From positions 148,343 to 212,342 of the forward strand of contig CAVYZU010000009.1 of assembly GCA_963772965.1 (NCBI GenBank): DNA of 64,000 nucleotides. The letters run 5' to 3'. This DNA comes from AP-15 sp963772965 (GTDB lineage: Bacteria; Pseudomonadota; Alphaproteobacteria; ATCC43930; CGMCC-115725). Below the pieces are notes generated by a model that was given only the letters and a program-made list of their open reading frames with translations, made no database searches and was not told where the DNA came from. The position numbers and the translations under genes are program-made. Below are positions 18,521-27,452 of the stretch, piece after piece; position 1 is the stretch's first letter; every line of letters begins with the position of its first letter.

Positions 18521-19600
18521 CTAGTGGTCTGACGCCAACATTTGGTTCCCGCGGTTGACTTTTTCGATAATGCGATCGGGGTCGGCGGTCCAGACAAAGG
18601 GTTTGGGTTTGCGGTTATGCTCGCCGAGATAGCGGTTGATCGCGGCTTGCAGATCGACCAGCGAGCGGAAGACGCCGCGCTGCAACCGCCGGCGGGTCAG
18701 GGTGGCAAAAAAGCCTTCAACGGCATTGGCCCAGGAGCATGACGTGGGCGTGAAGTGAAACGTCCAGCGTGGATGCCGCGCAAGCCAGGCGCGGACCTTG
18801 GGATGCTTGTGGGCGGCATAGTTGTCGAGGATCACATGAATGAGCTTGCCGGCCAGGACAACGGCCTCGACCCGATTGAGGAAGCGGATGAACTCCTGGT
18901 GGCGGTGACGCGCCATGCATTGGCCGATGACCGAGCCGTCAAGGACATTGAGCGCCGCAAACAGCGTCGTCGTGCCGTTGCGGATGTAATCATGGGTCAT
19001 TGTCCCGGCTCGACCCTTCTTGATCGGCAAGCCGGGCTGGGTGCGGTCGAGAGCCTGAATTTGCGACTTCTCGTCGACCGACAGCACCAGGCTGTGGGCC
19101 GGCGGGTCGAGATATAGCCCGACCACGTCACGCAATTTGGCGGCAAACGCCGGGTCTTGCGACAGCTTGAAACGCCGCACTCGGTGCGGCTGCAGACCGT
19201 GCGCCGCCCAGATCCGCTGCACCGAGCGCAGCGAGATGCCGCTCGCCACCGCCATCGCCCGGCCGGTCCAGTGGGTTGCCTCGCCTGGCGGCTCCGCCAG
19301 CGTCAACTCGACCACTCGGTCAATAACCGCCGCAGGCGTCGGCGGCAAACCGGGTTTGCGCGTCTTGTCGTGCAGCAGGCCGGCCACCCCTTCGCGCATG
19401 AAGCGCTCCTGCCAGCGCCACACGCACGGCTTCGATACTCCGGCGCGGCGCATGATCTCGGCCGTACCGCAGCCCTCCGCGGTCGCCAAAATGATCTGTG
19501 CCCGCCACACATGCTTTTGCCGGCTGTTGCGATCCGCCACCACCGCCGCCAGTCGTTCGCGGTCGCCGGCACTCACTTCGATGCTGATCCCCTCGCGCAT
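18521..19600 (-). CDS. IS630-family transposase, copy A
   Basis: A 359-residue Tc1/mariner-like transposase with N-terminal paired HTH (AEIMRRAGVSKPCVWRWQER) and a DDE core: SVDEKSQIQALDRTQ (first Asp), HVILDNYAAHKHPKV (second Asp) and WANAVEGFF (Glu). The TAG stop is formed by the terminal inverted repeat (CCACTAG). Intact, and clearly homologous to copy B at 20193-21272, though not identical. Confidence 0.9.
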   Translation of the reverse strand: MREGISIEVSAGDRERLAAVVADRNSRQKHVWRAQIILATAEGCGTAEIMRRAGVSKPCVWRWQERFMREGVAGLLHDKTRKPGLPPTPAAVIDRVVELTLAEPPGEATHWTGRAMAVASGISLRSVQRIWAAHGLQPHRVRRFKLSQDPAFAAKLRDVVGLYLDPPAHSLVLSVDEKSQIQALDRTQPGLPIKKGRAGTMTHDYIRNGTTTLFAALNVLDGSVIGQCMARHRHQEFIRFLNRVEAVVLAGKLIHVILDNYAAHKHPKVRAWLARHPRWTFHFTPTSCSWANAVEGFFATLTRRRLQRGVFRSLVDLQAAINRYLGEHNRKPKPFVWTADPDRIIEKVNRGNQMLASDH

Positions 19601-19658
19601 CGCGCATCATCGCACACCCCGCTCCAATATGGAATCCTATGATTGCGTCGTACCACTA
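18522..19658. mobile_element. IS630-family insertion sequence, copy A
   Basis: Ends begin CTAGTGGT on both sides (18521-18528 and, inverted, 19652-19659) with a target TA at 18522-18523 and 19657-19658. The restored empty site reads C-TA-G, the known preference of IS630. Flanks are unrelated. With copy B it brackets a phosphatase-like gene in inverted orientation. Confidence 0.8.
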
Positions 19659-19701
19659 GAAACTCGGCCCTCGCCCCGAGCGTCGAGATAACGAGGGTTT
19701 C

Positions 19702-20136
19702 ATGGCGGACCCGGAAACGATCCACAACTGGCGGCGGCTTGATGATCGAATAACAACATCCGGTCAACCGACCGAACCGCAACTCGCGGACATCCACGCC
19801 CTGGGCGTCCGCCACATCATCAATCTCGGCCTTCATACCCATGAGAAAGCATTGCCCGACGAGGCGGCAAGCGTCAGCCGTCTCGGCATGACGTATATCC
19901 ATATTCCGGTTGATTTTCAGAACCCGACTGACGAGGACTTCGCCAAGTTCTGCGTTGAAATGGCGCGGCTAGAGGAAGTTCCACTGCATGTCCATTGCAT
20001 CGCGAATTACCGAGTTTCAGCCTTCTTCTATCGTTATCGTCGCGATGTCCTTGGTATGGATGAAGTCCAGGCGCGTTCCGATATGGAACAGATTTGGCAC
20101 CCCGAGGGTGTATGGGCGAGGTTTGTCGGTCGCTAG
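19702..20136 (+). CDS. Tyrosine-phosphatase-like protein (DUF442/DSP-like)
   Basis: A 144-residue protein of the dual-specificity-phosphatase fold often annotated as protein tyrosine phosphatase family. The start has a GAGG-type ribosome-binding site (ACGAGGGTTTC-ATG). The would-be active-site loop is HVHCIANYRVSAFFYRYR, in which Cys and Arg are four residues apart (CX4R) rather than the classical CX5R, so catalysis by the usual mechanism is uncertain. It ends ARFVGR with a TAG that overlaps the left end of IS630 copy B; the empty site would also supply TAG, so the insertion did not change the product. Substrate is unknown. Confidence 0.65.
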   Translation: MADPETIHNWRRLDDRITTSGQPTEPQLADIHALGVRHIINLGLHTHEKALPDEAASVSRLGMTYIHIPVDFQNPTDEDFAKFCVEMARLEEVPLHVHCIANYRVSAFFYRYRRDVLGMDEVQARSDMEQIWHPEGVWARFVGR

Positions 20137-21271
20137 TGGTATGACCGAAACATAAGATTCCCTCAGTCGAGCTTTTGCGTCATGATGCTGCGATGCGCAG
20201 CGATGTTGAAGTCCGGCTTGGGCCGGGGGATCGGGAGCGGCTTGAGGCAGTGGTGGGCGATCGCAATGCTGTCCAGAAGCATGTGTGGCGAGCGCGGATC
20301 ATCCTGGCCACGGCAGAAGGCTGCGGCACCGCCGAGGTGATGCGCCGGGCCGGCGTGTCGAAACCCTGCGTGTGGCGCTGGCAGCGCCGCTTCATGGAGG
20401 CGGGGGTCGATGGCCTGTTGCACGACAAGACGCGCAAGCCCGGCAAAGCGCCGATCCCCGAGCCGGTCGTCGGGCGATTGATCGCGCTCACGCTCGGCGC
20501 GCCACCCGGCGAGACCACCCATTGGACGAGCCGCGCGATGGCCGACGCCATGGGGCTGGCGGTCAGCACCGTGCAAAAGATCTGGCGCGCCCATGGTCTC
20601 GCCCCGCATCGGTTGCAGGTCTTCAAACTCAGCCGCGACCCGCAGTTTGCCGCCAGGCTGCGCGATGTCGTGGGCCTTTACGTCGACCCTCCGGCGCACA
20701 GCCTGGTGCTGTCGGTCGATGAGAAGAGCCAGATCCAGGCGCTCGACCGCACTCAGCCGGGGTTGCCGATCAAGCAAGGCCGCGCCGGGACAATGACCCA
20801 TGATTATATCCGCAACGGCACGACCACCCTGTTTGCCGCCCTCAATGTGCTCGACGGCACGGTCATCGGGCAGTGCATGCAGCGCCACCGGCACCAGGAA
20901 TTCCTGCGCTTTCTCAATCGCCTCGAGCGCGACATCCCAGCCGGCCGACTGGTCCACGTGATCCTTGACAATTACGGCAGCCACAAGCACCCCAAAGTCA
21001 GGGCTTGGCTGGCCCGGCACCCGCGCTGGACGTTCCACTTCACCCCCACCTCGGCATCCTGGCTCAACGCCGTCGAGGGCTTTTTTGCCAAGCTAACCCG
21101 CCGGCGATTGCAACGCGGCGTGTTTCACTCCCTCGTCGACCTCCAGGCCGCGATCAACCGTTACCTTGCCCAACACAACCACAGTCCAAAGCCGTTCACC
21201 TGGACCGCCGACCCCGACCGCATCATCGCCGCCGCCAACCGCGGGTACCAAGTGTTAGATTCGATCCACTA
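20134..21271. mobile_element. IS630-family insertion sequence, copy B
   Basis: Ends start CTAGTGG with target TA at 20134-20135 and 21270-21271. It is inserted into the CTAG where two convergent genes terminated. Related to copy A but diverged, so the two probably arrived independently. Confidence 0.8.
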
Positions 21272-21272
21272 G
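20193..21272 (+). CDS. IS630-family transposase, copy B
   Basis: About 359 residues, counting from the Met at 20193 that aligns with the start of copy A (an upstream in-frame ATG exists at 20175). Motifs: HTH AEVMRRAGVSKPCVWRWQRR, core SVDEKSQIQALDRTQ, HVILDNYGSHKHPKV and WLNAVEGFF. The last codons SIH-TAG are supplied by the inverted repeat. Intact. Confidence 0.9.
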   Translation: MRSDVEVRLGPGDRERLEAVVGDRNAVQKHVWRARIILATAEGCGTAEVMRRAGVSKPCVWRWQRRFMEAGVDGLLHDKTRKPGKAPIPEPVVGRLIALTLGAPPGETTHWTSRAMADAMGLAVSTVQKIWRAHGLAPHRLQVFKLSRDPQFAARLRDVVGLYVDPPAHSLVLSVDEKSQIQALDRTQPGLPIKQGRAGTMTHDYIRNGTTTLFAALNVLDGTVIGQCMQRHRHQEFLRFLNRLERDIPAGRLVHVILDNYGSHKHPKVRAWLARHPRWTFHFTPTSASWLNAVEGFFAKLTRRRLQRGVFHSLVDLQAAINRYLAQHNHSPKPFTWTADPDRIIAAANRGYQVLDSIH

Positions 21273-21723
21273 GGAGTGTAACGAGTAACGCCCTCGACCC
21301 GGCCCTGGTCGCGTCCGCGTAGCTCAATGACATTGCGATCGGGGTCGCGGACAAACGCCGAGACATGCCCGGTCTCGCCGAAGCTGACCGGACCCTGGGT
21401 GATTGCAATATCGTTGGCCTTTAACGCAGCGATTGTCGCCGGGATCGAGGTGACCCGCAGTGCGACATGCGTGTAGCCGGGGAATTTCTCGGGCAGGTCC
21501 ATCAAGATGTTGGCCGCCGGATCTCCTGCATCGGCATTGAACACAAGATTAAGTTCGACACCGTGCTCATTGCGAATGATAGCGACATCGTCGCCCTCGG
21601 CCCGGCGCACCAGCTCGAACCCGAGCACCCCGTAGAAGGCCAGGGCGCGGTCGAGATCGCGCACCCGAATGCCGATGTGTCGATCTGCTCGATGGCAATT
21701 TGCTCGGCCATGGTGATCTCCAT
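21269..21723 (-). pseudogene. VOC (glyoxalase/dioxygenase-fold) protein, N-terminal frameshift
   Basis: Vicinal-oxygen-chelate protein of the lactoylglutathione-lyase-like group. The main frame reads HIGIRVRDLDRALAFYGVLG, then NEHGVELNLVFN, YTHVALRV and SAFVRDPDRNVIELRG, the paired beta-alpha-beta-beta-beta modules with metal-ligand positions (His, Glu, His, Glu). The start (ATG 21711 or 21723, MAEQIAIEQID) lies in another frame; one base is missing at about 21678, between IEQID and HIGI. Its TAG stop (21269-21271) coincides with the IS630 copy B end, as for the convergent phosphatase-like gene. Substrate unknown. Confidence 0.7.
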
Positions 21724-21789
21724 GCCCATCGGCGGCCCGGCTGTCATCCTCTATGCTGGCGCGCAACCGAGGTGCCTTTTAGAGTGACA

Positions 21790-22310
21790 CATCCCGTTCA
21801 ACCCAGTGGAGATATATGACCTCCGCCGGGTATCCACCAGCAGCTGCGCTCCATCCTATACCGCCCGTCAAAGAAGCAGTCGACTTTAGGTTCGATCCGT
21901 CGAAGCCATCGAGACAGCGTGCACCACCGACACTACTCCCGCGTCCGCCCTTCAACCTTCACCATCCGCTTGCACATGGGTCGTAATCTTCGATACCGCA
22001 GCAATGCGCCGCTTCCAGACCTCCCGCCCGCGCCCCGGAAGGGAGAGGTACGACCCTGAGCCGTCATTGATTGGGTGTCGGCTGCTCAACCTGTTATACC
22101 CCCGAAGCGGACGTAAGAAACCGGCGCGCTTTTGATTTCGATCAAAGCAATCGGAAACGCAAAGTGAATAGTGCTCAAGGTCAGCTGATGACCGAACGTG
22201 TGAAACCCAACTTCCTCAGTTTGGAGTAAATCGCTCGCTGGAAGCCGCGGAAACGCTAGGGATACGACCGGGCACGCCAAGGTGTGGTGCTAAATCGGCC
22301 AGACGATTGC
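21790..22310. other. About 520 bp without a recognisable gene
   Basis: Between the VOC gene and the IS1634-type transposase. No convincing open frame, hairpin terminator or repeat was seen. GTGGTGCTAAA near 22284 resembles GTGGTGCCTAAA at 24023 in direct orientation, which may relate to the transposase element ends but is not an inverted repeat. Confidence 0.35.
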
Positions 22311-22386
22311 AATAGATATTGAGGAATTTGCTTGCGGCGGCCCAGAGAATTGTGGTGCTGGTACCGGAGAACAAAGGTGCCGCGCC

Positions 22387-24012
22387 ATATTTGTCCGCGT
22401 CAAGAAGATTGGAGCCTACGAATACCTCTACCTCGTCGAGAACGCGCGCGAGGGCGGCCGCCACGTGCAGCGCGTCATCAAGGCGCTCGGCCGGCGCGAT
22501 GAAGTTGAGGCCTCGGGGCTGATCGATGGGCTGATCGCCTCGGCGGCGCGCCATTCGCGCCGCTCGATCGTGTTGTCGAGTTTTTATCGCGGCGAATTGC
22601 CGGAGCTGCACCGCCTCAGCATCGGACCTGATCTGGTGTTCGGCTGGCTGTGGGCGGAAACAGGATGCCGCGACGTGCTCAAGAGCCTCGTCTCCGACCG
22701 GCGCTTTTCCTTTGATGTCGAGCGCGCCGTCTATCTCACGGTGCTGCACCGGCTGATGATCTCGGGCTCCGACCGCCATGCCAGCGACTGGCTGAGCCGG
22801 GTACGTGTGCCGGGCACCGATGGGCTCGATCTCGACCACGCCTATAAGGCGATGGCCTGGCTTGGCGAAGTCGACGCGGCCGGCCGCAGCACCGCCGAGG
22901 CCATCGAGGAGGCACTCTATCACCACCGCCAGCCGCTGTTCGGCGCCGTTTCGATCGCGTTTTTCGACACCACCAGTTTATGGTTCGAGGGGGCCGGCGG
23001 CGAGAGCCTAGGCCAGTACGGCCACTCCAAAGACTATCGCGGTCACCTGAAGCAGGTCGTGCTCGGCATCGTGCTTGACGACGCCGACCGGCCGATCGCG
23101 TCCTTTGTGATGCCCGGCAACACGGCCGACGTGACGCTGTTGTTGCCAGTAGTCAAACGGCTGCGCGAGCGCTTTGGGATCCTCGATGCTTGCATCGTTG
23201 CCGATCGCGGCATGATCAGTGCCGATACCATCGCCGCCCTCGAAGCCGAGAAGATCCAGTACATCCTCGGCGTGCGCGAACGCACCAGCCGCGAGGTGCG
23301 CACCGGGGTCATCGAGGATGATGGCCTCGCCGTGCCGCTCGTCATTCCCCGCCAGAAAGGCGAGACCGAACTGGCGATCCGGGAGACGACGATCGCCGGG
23401 CGGCGCTACATCATCTGCCGCAACGAGGAGGAAGCCAAAAAGGACGCCGCGGCGCGCGCCGAAATCGTCGCCGGTCTCGAGCGCAAGCTCGCCCAGGGCG
23501 ACAAGGCGCTCGTCGCCAACAAGGGTTTTCGTCGCTTCCTGAAGACGCCCGCGGGCGGCGGCTTTGTCATCGACCGCGCCAAGATCGAGGCCGATACCCG
23601 GTTCGACGGTCTCTTCGTGCTGCGCACCAACACCAAGATCGCCGCGCTCCAGATCGTGTTGCGCTACCGCAATCTGCTGGCCGTGGAGGACGCCTTCAAA
23701 ACCGCAAAGGCGCTGCTCGCCACCCGCCCGATCTTCCACAAAACCGACGCCGGCATCCGCGGCCACGTCTTCTGCACCTTCCTCGCCCTTGTCCTGCGCA
23801 AGGAGCTTTTCGACCGGCTCGCCGCCCGTCGCAGCCGGCTCGAATGGCAGCGCATCGTCGACGATCTTGTCGACCTCAGCGAAATCGATGTCGAACAGGA
23901 TGGTCGCCGGGCGCGCCTGCGCACCGCGCCAGGCCCGACCATCGACCCGATCTGCCGCGCTATCGGCCTCACCCTTCCGCCGGTCTTCCAGGAGATGCCG
24001 CCCGCCGCCTGA
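22387..24012 (+). CDS. IS1634-family transposase
   Basis: DDE transposase of about 540 residues. The reading frame already matches the family from 22390 (FVRVKKIGAYEYLYLVENAR), but the codon where ATG is expected (22387) is ATA, so translation may start at GTG 22465 or not at all. The core has SIAFFDTTSLWFEG (Asp), QYGHSKDYRGHLKQVVLG, ACIVADRGMIS (Asp) and a C-terminal RNLLAVEDAFKTAK (Glu). The rest is intact. I could not identify the terminal inverted repeats. Confidence 0.8.
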   Translation: MFVRVKKIGAYEYLYLVENAREGGRHVQRVIKALGRRDEVEASGLIDGLIASAARHSRRSIVLSSFYRGELPELHRLSIGPDLVFGWLWAETGCRDVLKSLVSDRRFSFDVERAVYLTVLHRLMISGSDRHASDWLSRVRVPGTDGLDLDHAYKAMAWLGEVDAAGRSTAEAIEEALYHHRQPLFGAVSIAFFDTTSLWFEGAGGESLGQYGHSKDYRGHLKQVVLGIVLDDADRPIASFVMPGNTADVTLLLPVVKRLRERFGILDACIVADRGMISADTIAALEAEKIQYILGVRERTSREVRTGVIEDDGLAVPLVIPRQKGETELAIRETTIAGRRYIICRNEEEAKKDAAARAEIVAGLERKLAQGDKALVANKGFRRFLKTPAGGGFVIDRAKIEADTRFDGLFVLRTNTKIAALQIVLRYRNLLAVEDAFKTAKALLATRPIFHKTDAGIRGHVFCTFLALVLRKELFDRLAARRSRLEWQRIVDDLVDLSEIDVEQDGRRARLRTAPGPTIDPICRAIGLTLPPVFQEMPPAA

Positions 24013-24146
24013 ACCCAAAACCGTGGTGCCTAAAACTTAAAATGGCTTGCAACCCATTGAGTTACCATGCTGTTCAAAATCAAACTGCGGAACTTGGGTG
24101 AAAGGTGCTGACTGGTATATCCGATCGGGGAATCAAGGAGGATGGA

Positions 24147-24512
24147 ATGATCAAATTTGAACTCTTGAAGGATGCGGGTGTGCTCGTTGTAGAACCAAGA
24201 GACCCCCTGACCGCTGAAGATTTTCAGATGATCGCTCGAACGGTAGACCCCTATATCGCCGAGAATGGAAAGCTGACAGGACTACTCATCGATGCACCGT
24301 CTTTTCCGGGCTGGGAGAACTTTGGCGCACTCGTCGAGCATATGAAGTTCGTTCGTAATCATCATCGCAACATTGATCGTATAGCCGCAGTAACCGACAG
24401 CAAAATTCTCACGATCGCGCCCAAGATTGCAGAGCACTTCGCTCATCCTCAATTCAAGGTTTTCAAAAGTGGGGAAAGAGCCAGTGCACTCGCTTGGCTC
24501 CAGGGTGAGTAG
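24147..24512 (+). CDS. SpoIIAA-like (STAS-fold) protein
   Basis: A 121-residue protein of the SpoIIAA-like family (PF11964 type), a STAS-related fold found in many proteobacteria with no firm function. The start is set by AAGGAGG (24135-24141), five bases before the ATG. Characteristic segments are VEPRDPLTAEDFQ, GLLIDAPSFPGWENFGALVE, IDRIAAVTD and the C-terminal FKSGERASALAWLQ. It stands alone between an IS1634-type transposase and an unassigned stretch. Confidence 0.8.
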   Translation: MIKFELLKDAGVLVVEPRDPLTAEDFQMIARTVDPYIAENGKLTGLLIDAPSFPGWENFGALVEHMKFVRNHHRNIDRIAAVTDSKILTIAPKIAEHFAHPQFKVFKSGERASALAWLQGE

Positions 24513-25083
24513 GTATTTCGTTATTATCCAGCGTTTGCGAGATTGAGAAACAGGTCGACAAATCTGCTCTCAATCTGCAATGCTGGTTTGTTTCCTGCCC
24601 TTCGTTTCGGCGCAACCTCGTCATCGACGCACACATCAGCGAACGTCGTAAAGCCACCCCACTGAGCCGTTCGCGTTCGGCTGGAGCGATGGCCGGATTG
24701 GGGCAACACCCGTCATCTGCCAGTCGACGAGATACCGGCTCGGGGTCACCCCCACCATACGGCAGCGACCTCGGCAGCGAGTTGGCATTGCGAGAAGGGT
24801 GCTATACGCGATGAAAATCGCGGCACGCGAGATCTTTGTCAGCCGCTCGGTTGCCGAGAATTCGAGTATGCAGACCCAATCTCTTTTTGGCACACCGAGT
24901 GGAGGAACGACCCTACGAAATCGGGCCGGTGCCATTTTCAAATCGGATCCCATTGTTGATGGTACGATCCATGGCCGCCGTCAGAGGCTCGCGGGTCCTC
25001 GCCCCCTTTAGCAATGGCCCAGCCGAGGAGCAGAGAATACATCTTGGGTCGCGATAACCAACGCCGCGCAGAGGGGCACCAGC
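24513..25083. other. 571 bp without a recognisable gene
   Basis: Minus-strand frames (for example 24636-24953, ending SVGWLYDVR) are open but match no family I know and lack a clear start. Treated as unassigned DNA; a decayed gene is possible. Confidence 0.35.
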
Positions 25084-25644
25084 ATGGACCAGCAGGAGCA
25101 AGCAGGCATGTCCGCCGCTTATCTCCGGTTCGCCGAGGAAGAAGCCCATGATCGATCGGCACTTTATGACGAGCTTGCAAAGGGTGTGGTATCTGATCCT
25201 TCGGTGATCGCCTTTCTGGCGACGCTCCCACGGGAAAAGCGTCAACCAAATCTCTTGTTCGCCGCCACACGCCTGCTTTTTGTGACTCCCTCCGGTTGGG
25301 GCGAATTCCGAGCAATCCTCAGAGAGAATGAAGACGCTATTCGGGCGATCATGTTGCAACGCTCAACCCAGACCAATGAACCCGCTCGATGCGCAACTTT
25401 GCTGCCGGTGCTCGCCCAACTCCCTCAACCCTTGGCTTTGATCGAGGTCGGGGCATCAGCGGGTCTCTGCCTGATACCCGATCGGTATGGATACGATTAC
25501 GGCGGACGTCTGGTGCGTCCCGCGACAAACCGACCGGACCCGCCCATCTTTTCTTGCGTCGCGAATGCGGCAACGCCGGTCCCAACCGTGCTCCCGCAAG
25601 TCATCTGGAGGGCAGGACTCGATCTCGATACCGTTGACATCTCT

Positions 25645-25894
25645 TCTGTCACGGGCCGTTGATGGTCAATCCCTCCGAGCCTTGATCCTGTCGCCGAGGT
25701 CTCTCTTCTGTCCGGGGTCGGCGCTGGGCCGCCACCTGATGGGGTCGGATGAGGAGCAGGTCGGCCATTCTAACAACGCGCAGTAGCGAAGCCCTGCTGA
25801 GGTGTCATCGGCCTGACCTGATCCATCGTCCCGGCGACGGGACCTTGCTCCGGGCGGGGTGTCTCGAACCGCCCGAACCTGGAATCTCCTTCAG
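25645..25894 (-). ncRNA. Candidate bridge-RNA region (3' non-coding end of IS1111 element)
   Basis: IS110-type recombinases use an RNA from a non-coding end of the element that pairs with target and donor DNA; in the IS1111 subgroup the long non-coding stretch is downstream of the recombinase. Here 250 nt follow the recombinase stop and contain a perfect 6-bp hairpin at 25828-25843 (GTCCCG-GCGA-CGGGAC on the + strand). Assignment is by position and family knowledge; the guide loops have not been resolved. Confidence 0.35.
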
Positions 25895-26932
25895 TTAGTG
25901 GGTTGCGGCTGTAGCCGCTTTGTCGGCGAGGAAGGTGGTGCCGTCGGCCAGCATGCGGTGCAGTACCACGGCGAGCTTGCGGGCGAGCGCGACCTTGGCC
26001 TTGCGCATGCCGGCGCGAGCGGCAAGGCGCATTCCCCAGCTCTTCAGGGTCGAGCCCTTCACCGGCCGGGTCAGAATGACATTGGCCGCCTCATAGAGGG
26101 CAGTGCGCACGCCGCCGTCGCCGATCTTGGAAATGCGACCGGTCACATCGGTCTCGCCCGACTGATATTTCTTTGGGGTCAACCCAAAATGTGCCCCCAC
26201 GGTCTTGGAAGATCTGAAGCGGCCGGGATCGTCAATGGCCGAGGCATAGGTGAGCCCGACGATCGCGCCGACGCCGGGTGCGGTCATCAGCAGCCGAACA
26301 CGGCGATCCTCGCGGGCCAGGGATCGCAGGCGCTTCTCCAGCTTCTGCCATTGTTCGAAAAGCGTGCCGCGCGCCGCGAGCAGGGCCTCGGCAATCGTCG
26401 ACAGCGTGGCGTGGCCGGCGACCAGGTCGCGGATCCGGCCGGGAAAGGTCCGCGGTGTTGTCGGGCCGACCTTCAGTCCAAAGCCGCGCAGCACTCCGCG
26501 CAGGCTCATCTCGACGTCATGGTTCTTGCTCTGCAGCAGCTTGCGCGCTGTCAGCAGCGCTCGCACTTCCTGCGCTGGCAGCGACTTGCAATGCACCGGA
26601 CGGAACCAGCCGAGCCGCATCAGCTGGGCAATGCCGCGCGCATCCTTGCGGTCAGTCTTGACCGGCATTGCCTTGAACGCATCGCGCACGTGCCGGGTCT
26701 CGAGCAATTCGACCGTCAGCCCGGCATCGCGCATGCCCGCATACAGCCATTGCGATAGCGGCCCGGCCTCCAATCCGATCCGTTCTATTGGGAACCCCAG
26801 ACCGCCAAACCATCCGATCAGGATCTCGGGCTCGCTGGCCACCTTAGCCTCGCGTACGATCCGCCCGTTCGCGTCGACAACGCAAATGCTCGCGCTTTCC
26901 AATGACACGTCGATCCCGGCATAGTGCTCCAT
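25895..26932 (-). CDS. IS110-family (IS1111 type) DEDD recombinase
   Basis: A 345-residue site-specific recombinase. The start at 26932 is chosen because the protein then begins MEHYAGIDVSLESASICVVD, the first strand of the RuvC-like DEDD domain. A second acidic motif is in GLEAGPLSQWLY, then KTDRKDARGIAQLMRLG. The C-terminal transposase-20 domain has LLMTAPGVGAIVGLTYASAI and FGLTPKKYQSGETDVTGRIS, with the catalytic Ser region. Intact. Confidence 0.9.
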   Translation of the reverse strand: MEHYAGIDVSLESASICVVDANGRIVREAKVASEPEILIGWFGGLGFPIERIGLEAGPLSQWLYAGMRDAGLTVELLETRHVRDAFKAMPVKTDRKDARGIAQLMRLGWFRPVHCKSLPAQEVRALLTARKLLQSKNHDVEMSLRGVLRGFGLKVGPTTPRTFPGRIRDLVAGHATLSTIAEALLAARGTLFEQWQKLEKRLRSLAREDRRVRLLMTAPGVGAIVGLTYASAIDDPGRFRSSKTVGAHFGLTPKKYQSGETDVTGRISKIGDGGVRTALYEAANVILTRPVKGSTLKSWGMRLAARAGMRKAKVALARKLAVVLHRMLADGTTFLADKAATAATH

Positions 26933-27452
26933 GGTCGTCCCTCGATGATGTTTGGAGCAGGCCCAGCCTGACTCCGTGTTTTCCAACTTCATCACTCTGA
27001 GGGACGGCCACTGCCACGCAACTGCGGTCGGTTGCCGGCCCGTGACCCCATCTGACCCCGACCAAATCGCCTGGCTGGAAGCACTGGTCTGGCCCGAGCA
27101 GATGGATCGCCTCGCAAACCTGCGCGCCGCGATACGGATCGCGGGAGAGAATAAGCCGCGCGTCGTCAAAGGCGATTTACGGACTGATCTCGCCGGGTTG
27201 ATCGCGGAGGCACCGAAGGGTGCCACGCTGGTTGTCTTCCACACGGCGGTTCTGGCCTACATTCGTTCCCAAGCGGAGCGCGACGAATTTGCACGATCCG
27301 TGAAATCCCGCTGCGATTTCTGGATCTCGAACAAATCGCCGCGTATCTTCCCAGAAATCGCTGCTCGTGTCGGGAACCAGGGGCCGAAGGGTCGCTTCCT
27401 GATGTCCGTGAATGGGGTTCCGGTAGGTTGGACCGACCCACACGGCGCATGA

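Larger units (their letters stand above)
25645..27053. mobile_element. IS110-family, IS1111-subgroup element
   Basis: About 1409 bp, delimited by reconstruction of the interrupted gene. Subterminal 11-bp inverted repeats GTCACGGGCCG (25648-25658) and its complement (27036-27046) lie 3 and 7 nt from the ends. This matches the 7-bp/3-bp tips I recall for IS1111 elements. TCT occurs at both junctions (25642-25644 and 27051-27053), so the exact ends are ambiguous by three bases. The recombinase is on the minus strand. Confidence 0.8.
25084..27452 (+). pseudogene. DUF2332 gene split by an IS1111-type element
   Basis: The 5' half (25084-25644) gives the DUF2332 N-terminus with RQPNLLFAATRLL and LALIEVGASAGLCL. 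The 3' half (27054-27452) gives DPDQIAWLEALVWPEQ, VVKGDLRTDL, GATLVVFHTAVLAYI and the terminal VGWTDPHGA. Joining TCT (25642-25644) directly to GAC (27054) restores an uninterrupted frame reading VDISDPDQIAW and a protein of about 319 residues, the usual family length. The function of DUF2332 is unknown. Confidence 0.85.

Noticed and set aside
23008..24018. A 336-residue Asp/Gly-rich minus-strand frame opposite the IS1634-type transposase
   Set aside because: Composition typical of an antisense GC-rich shadow; no start signal or motif.
22284..24034. GTGGTGC(C)TAAA sequences as terminal repeats of the IS1634-type element
   Set aside because: They are in direct rather than inverted orientation and too short to define ends.
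25859..26758. A 299-residue + strand frame opposite the IS110 recombinase
   Set aside because: Shadow of the recombinase gene, which has all DEDD motifs.
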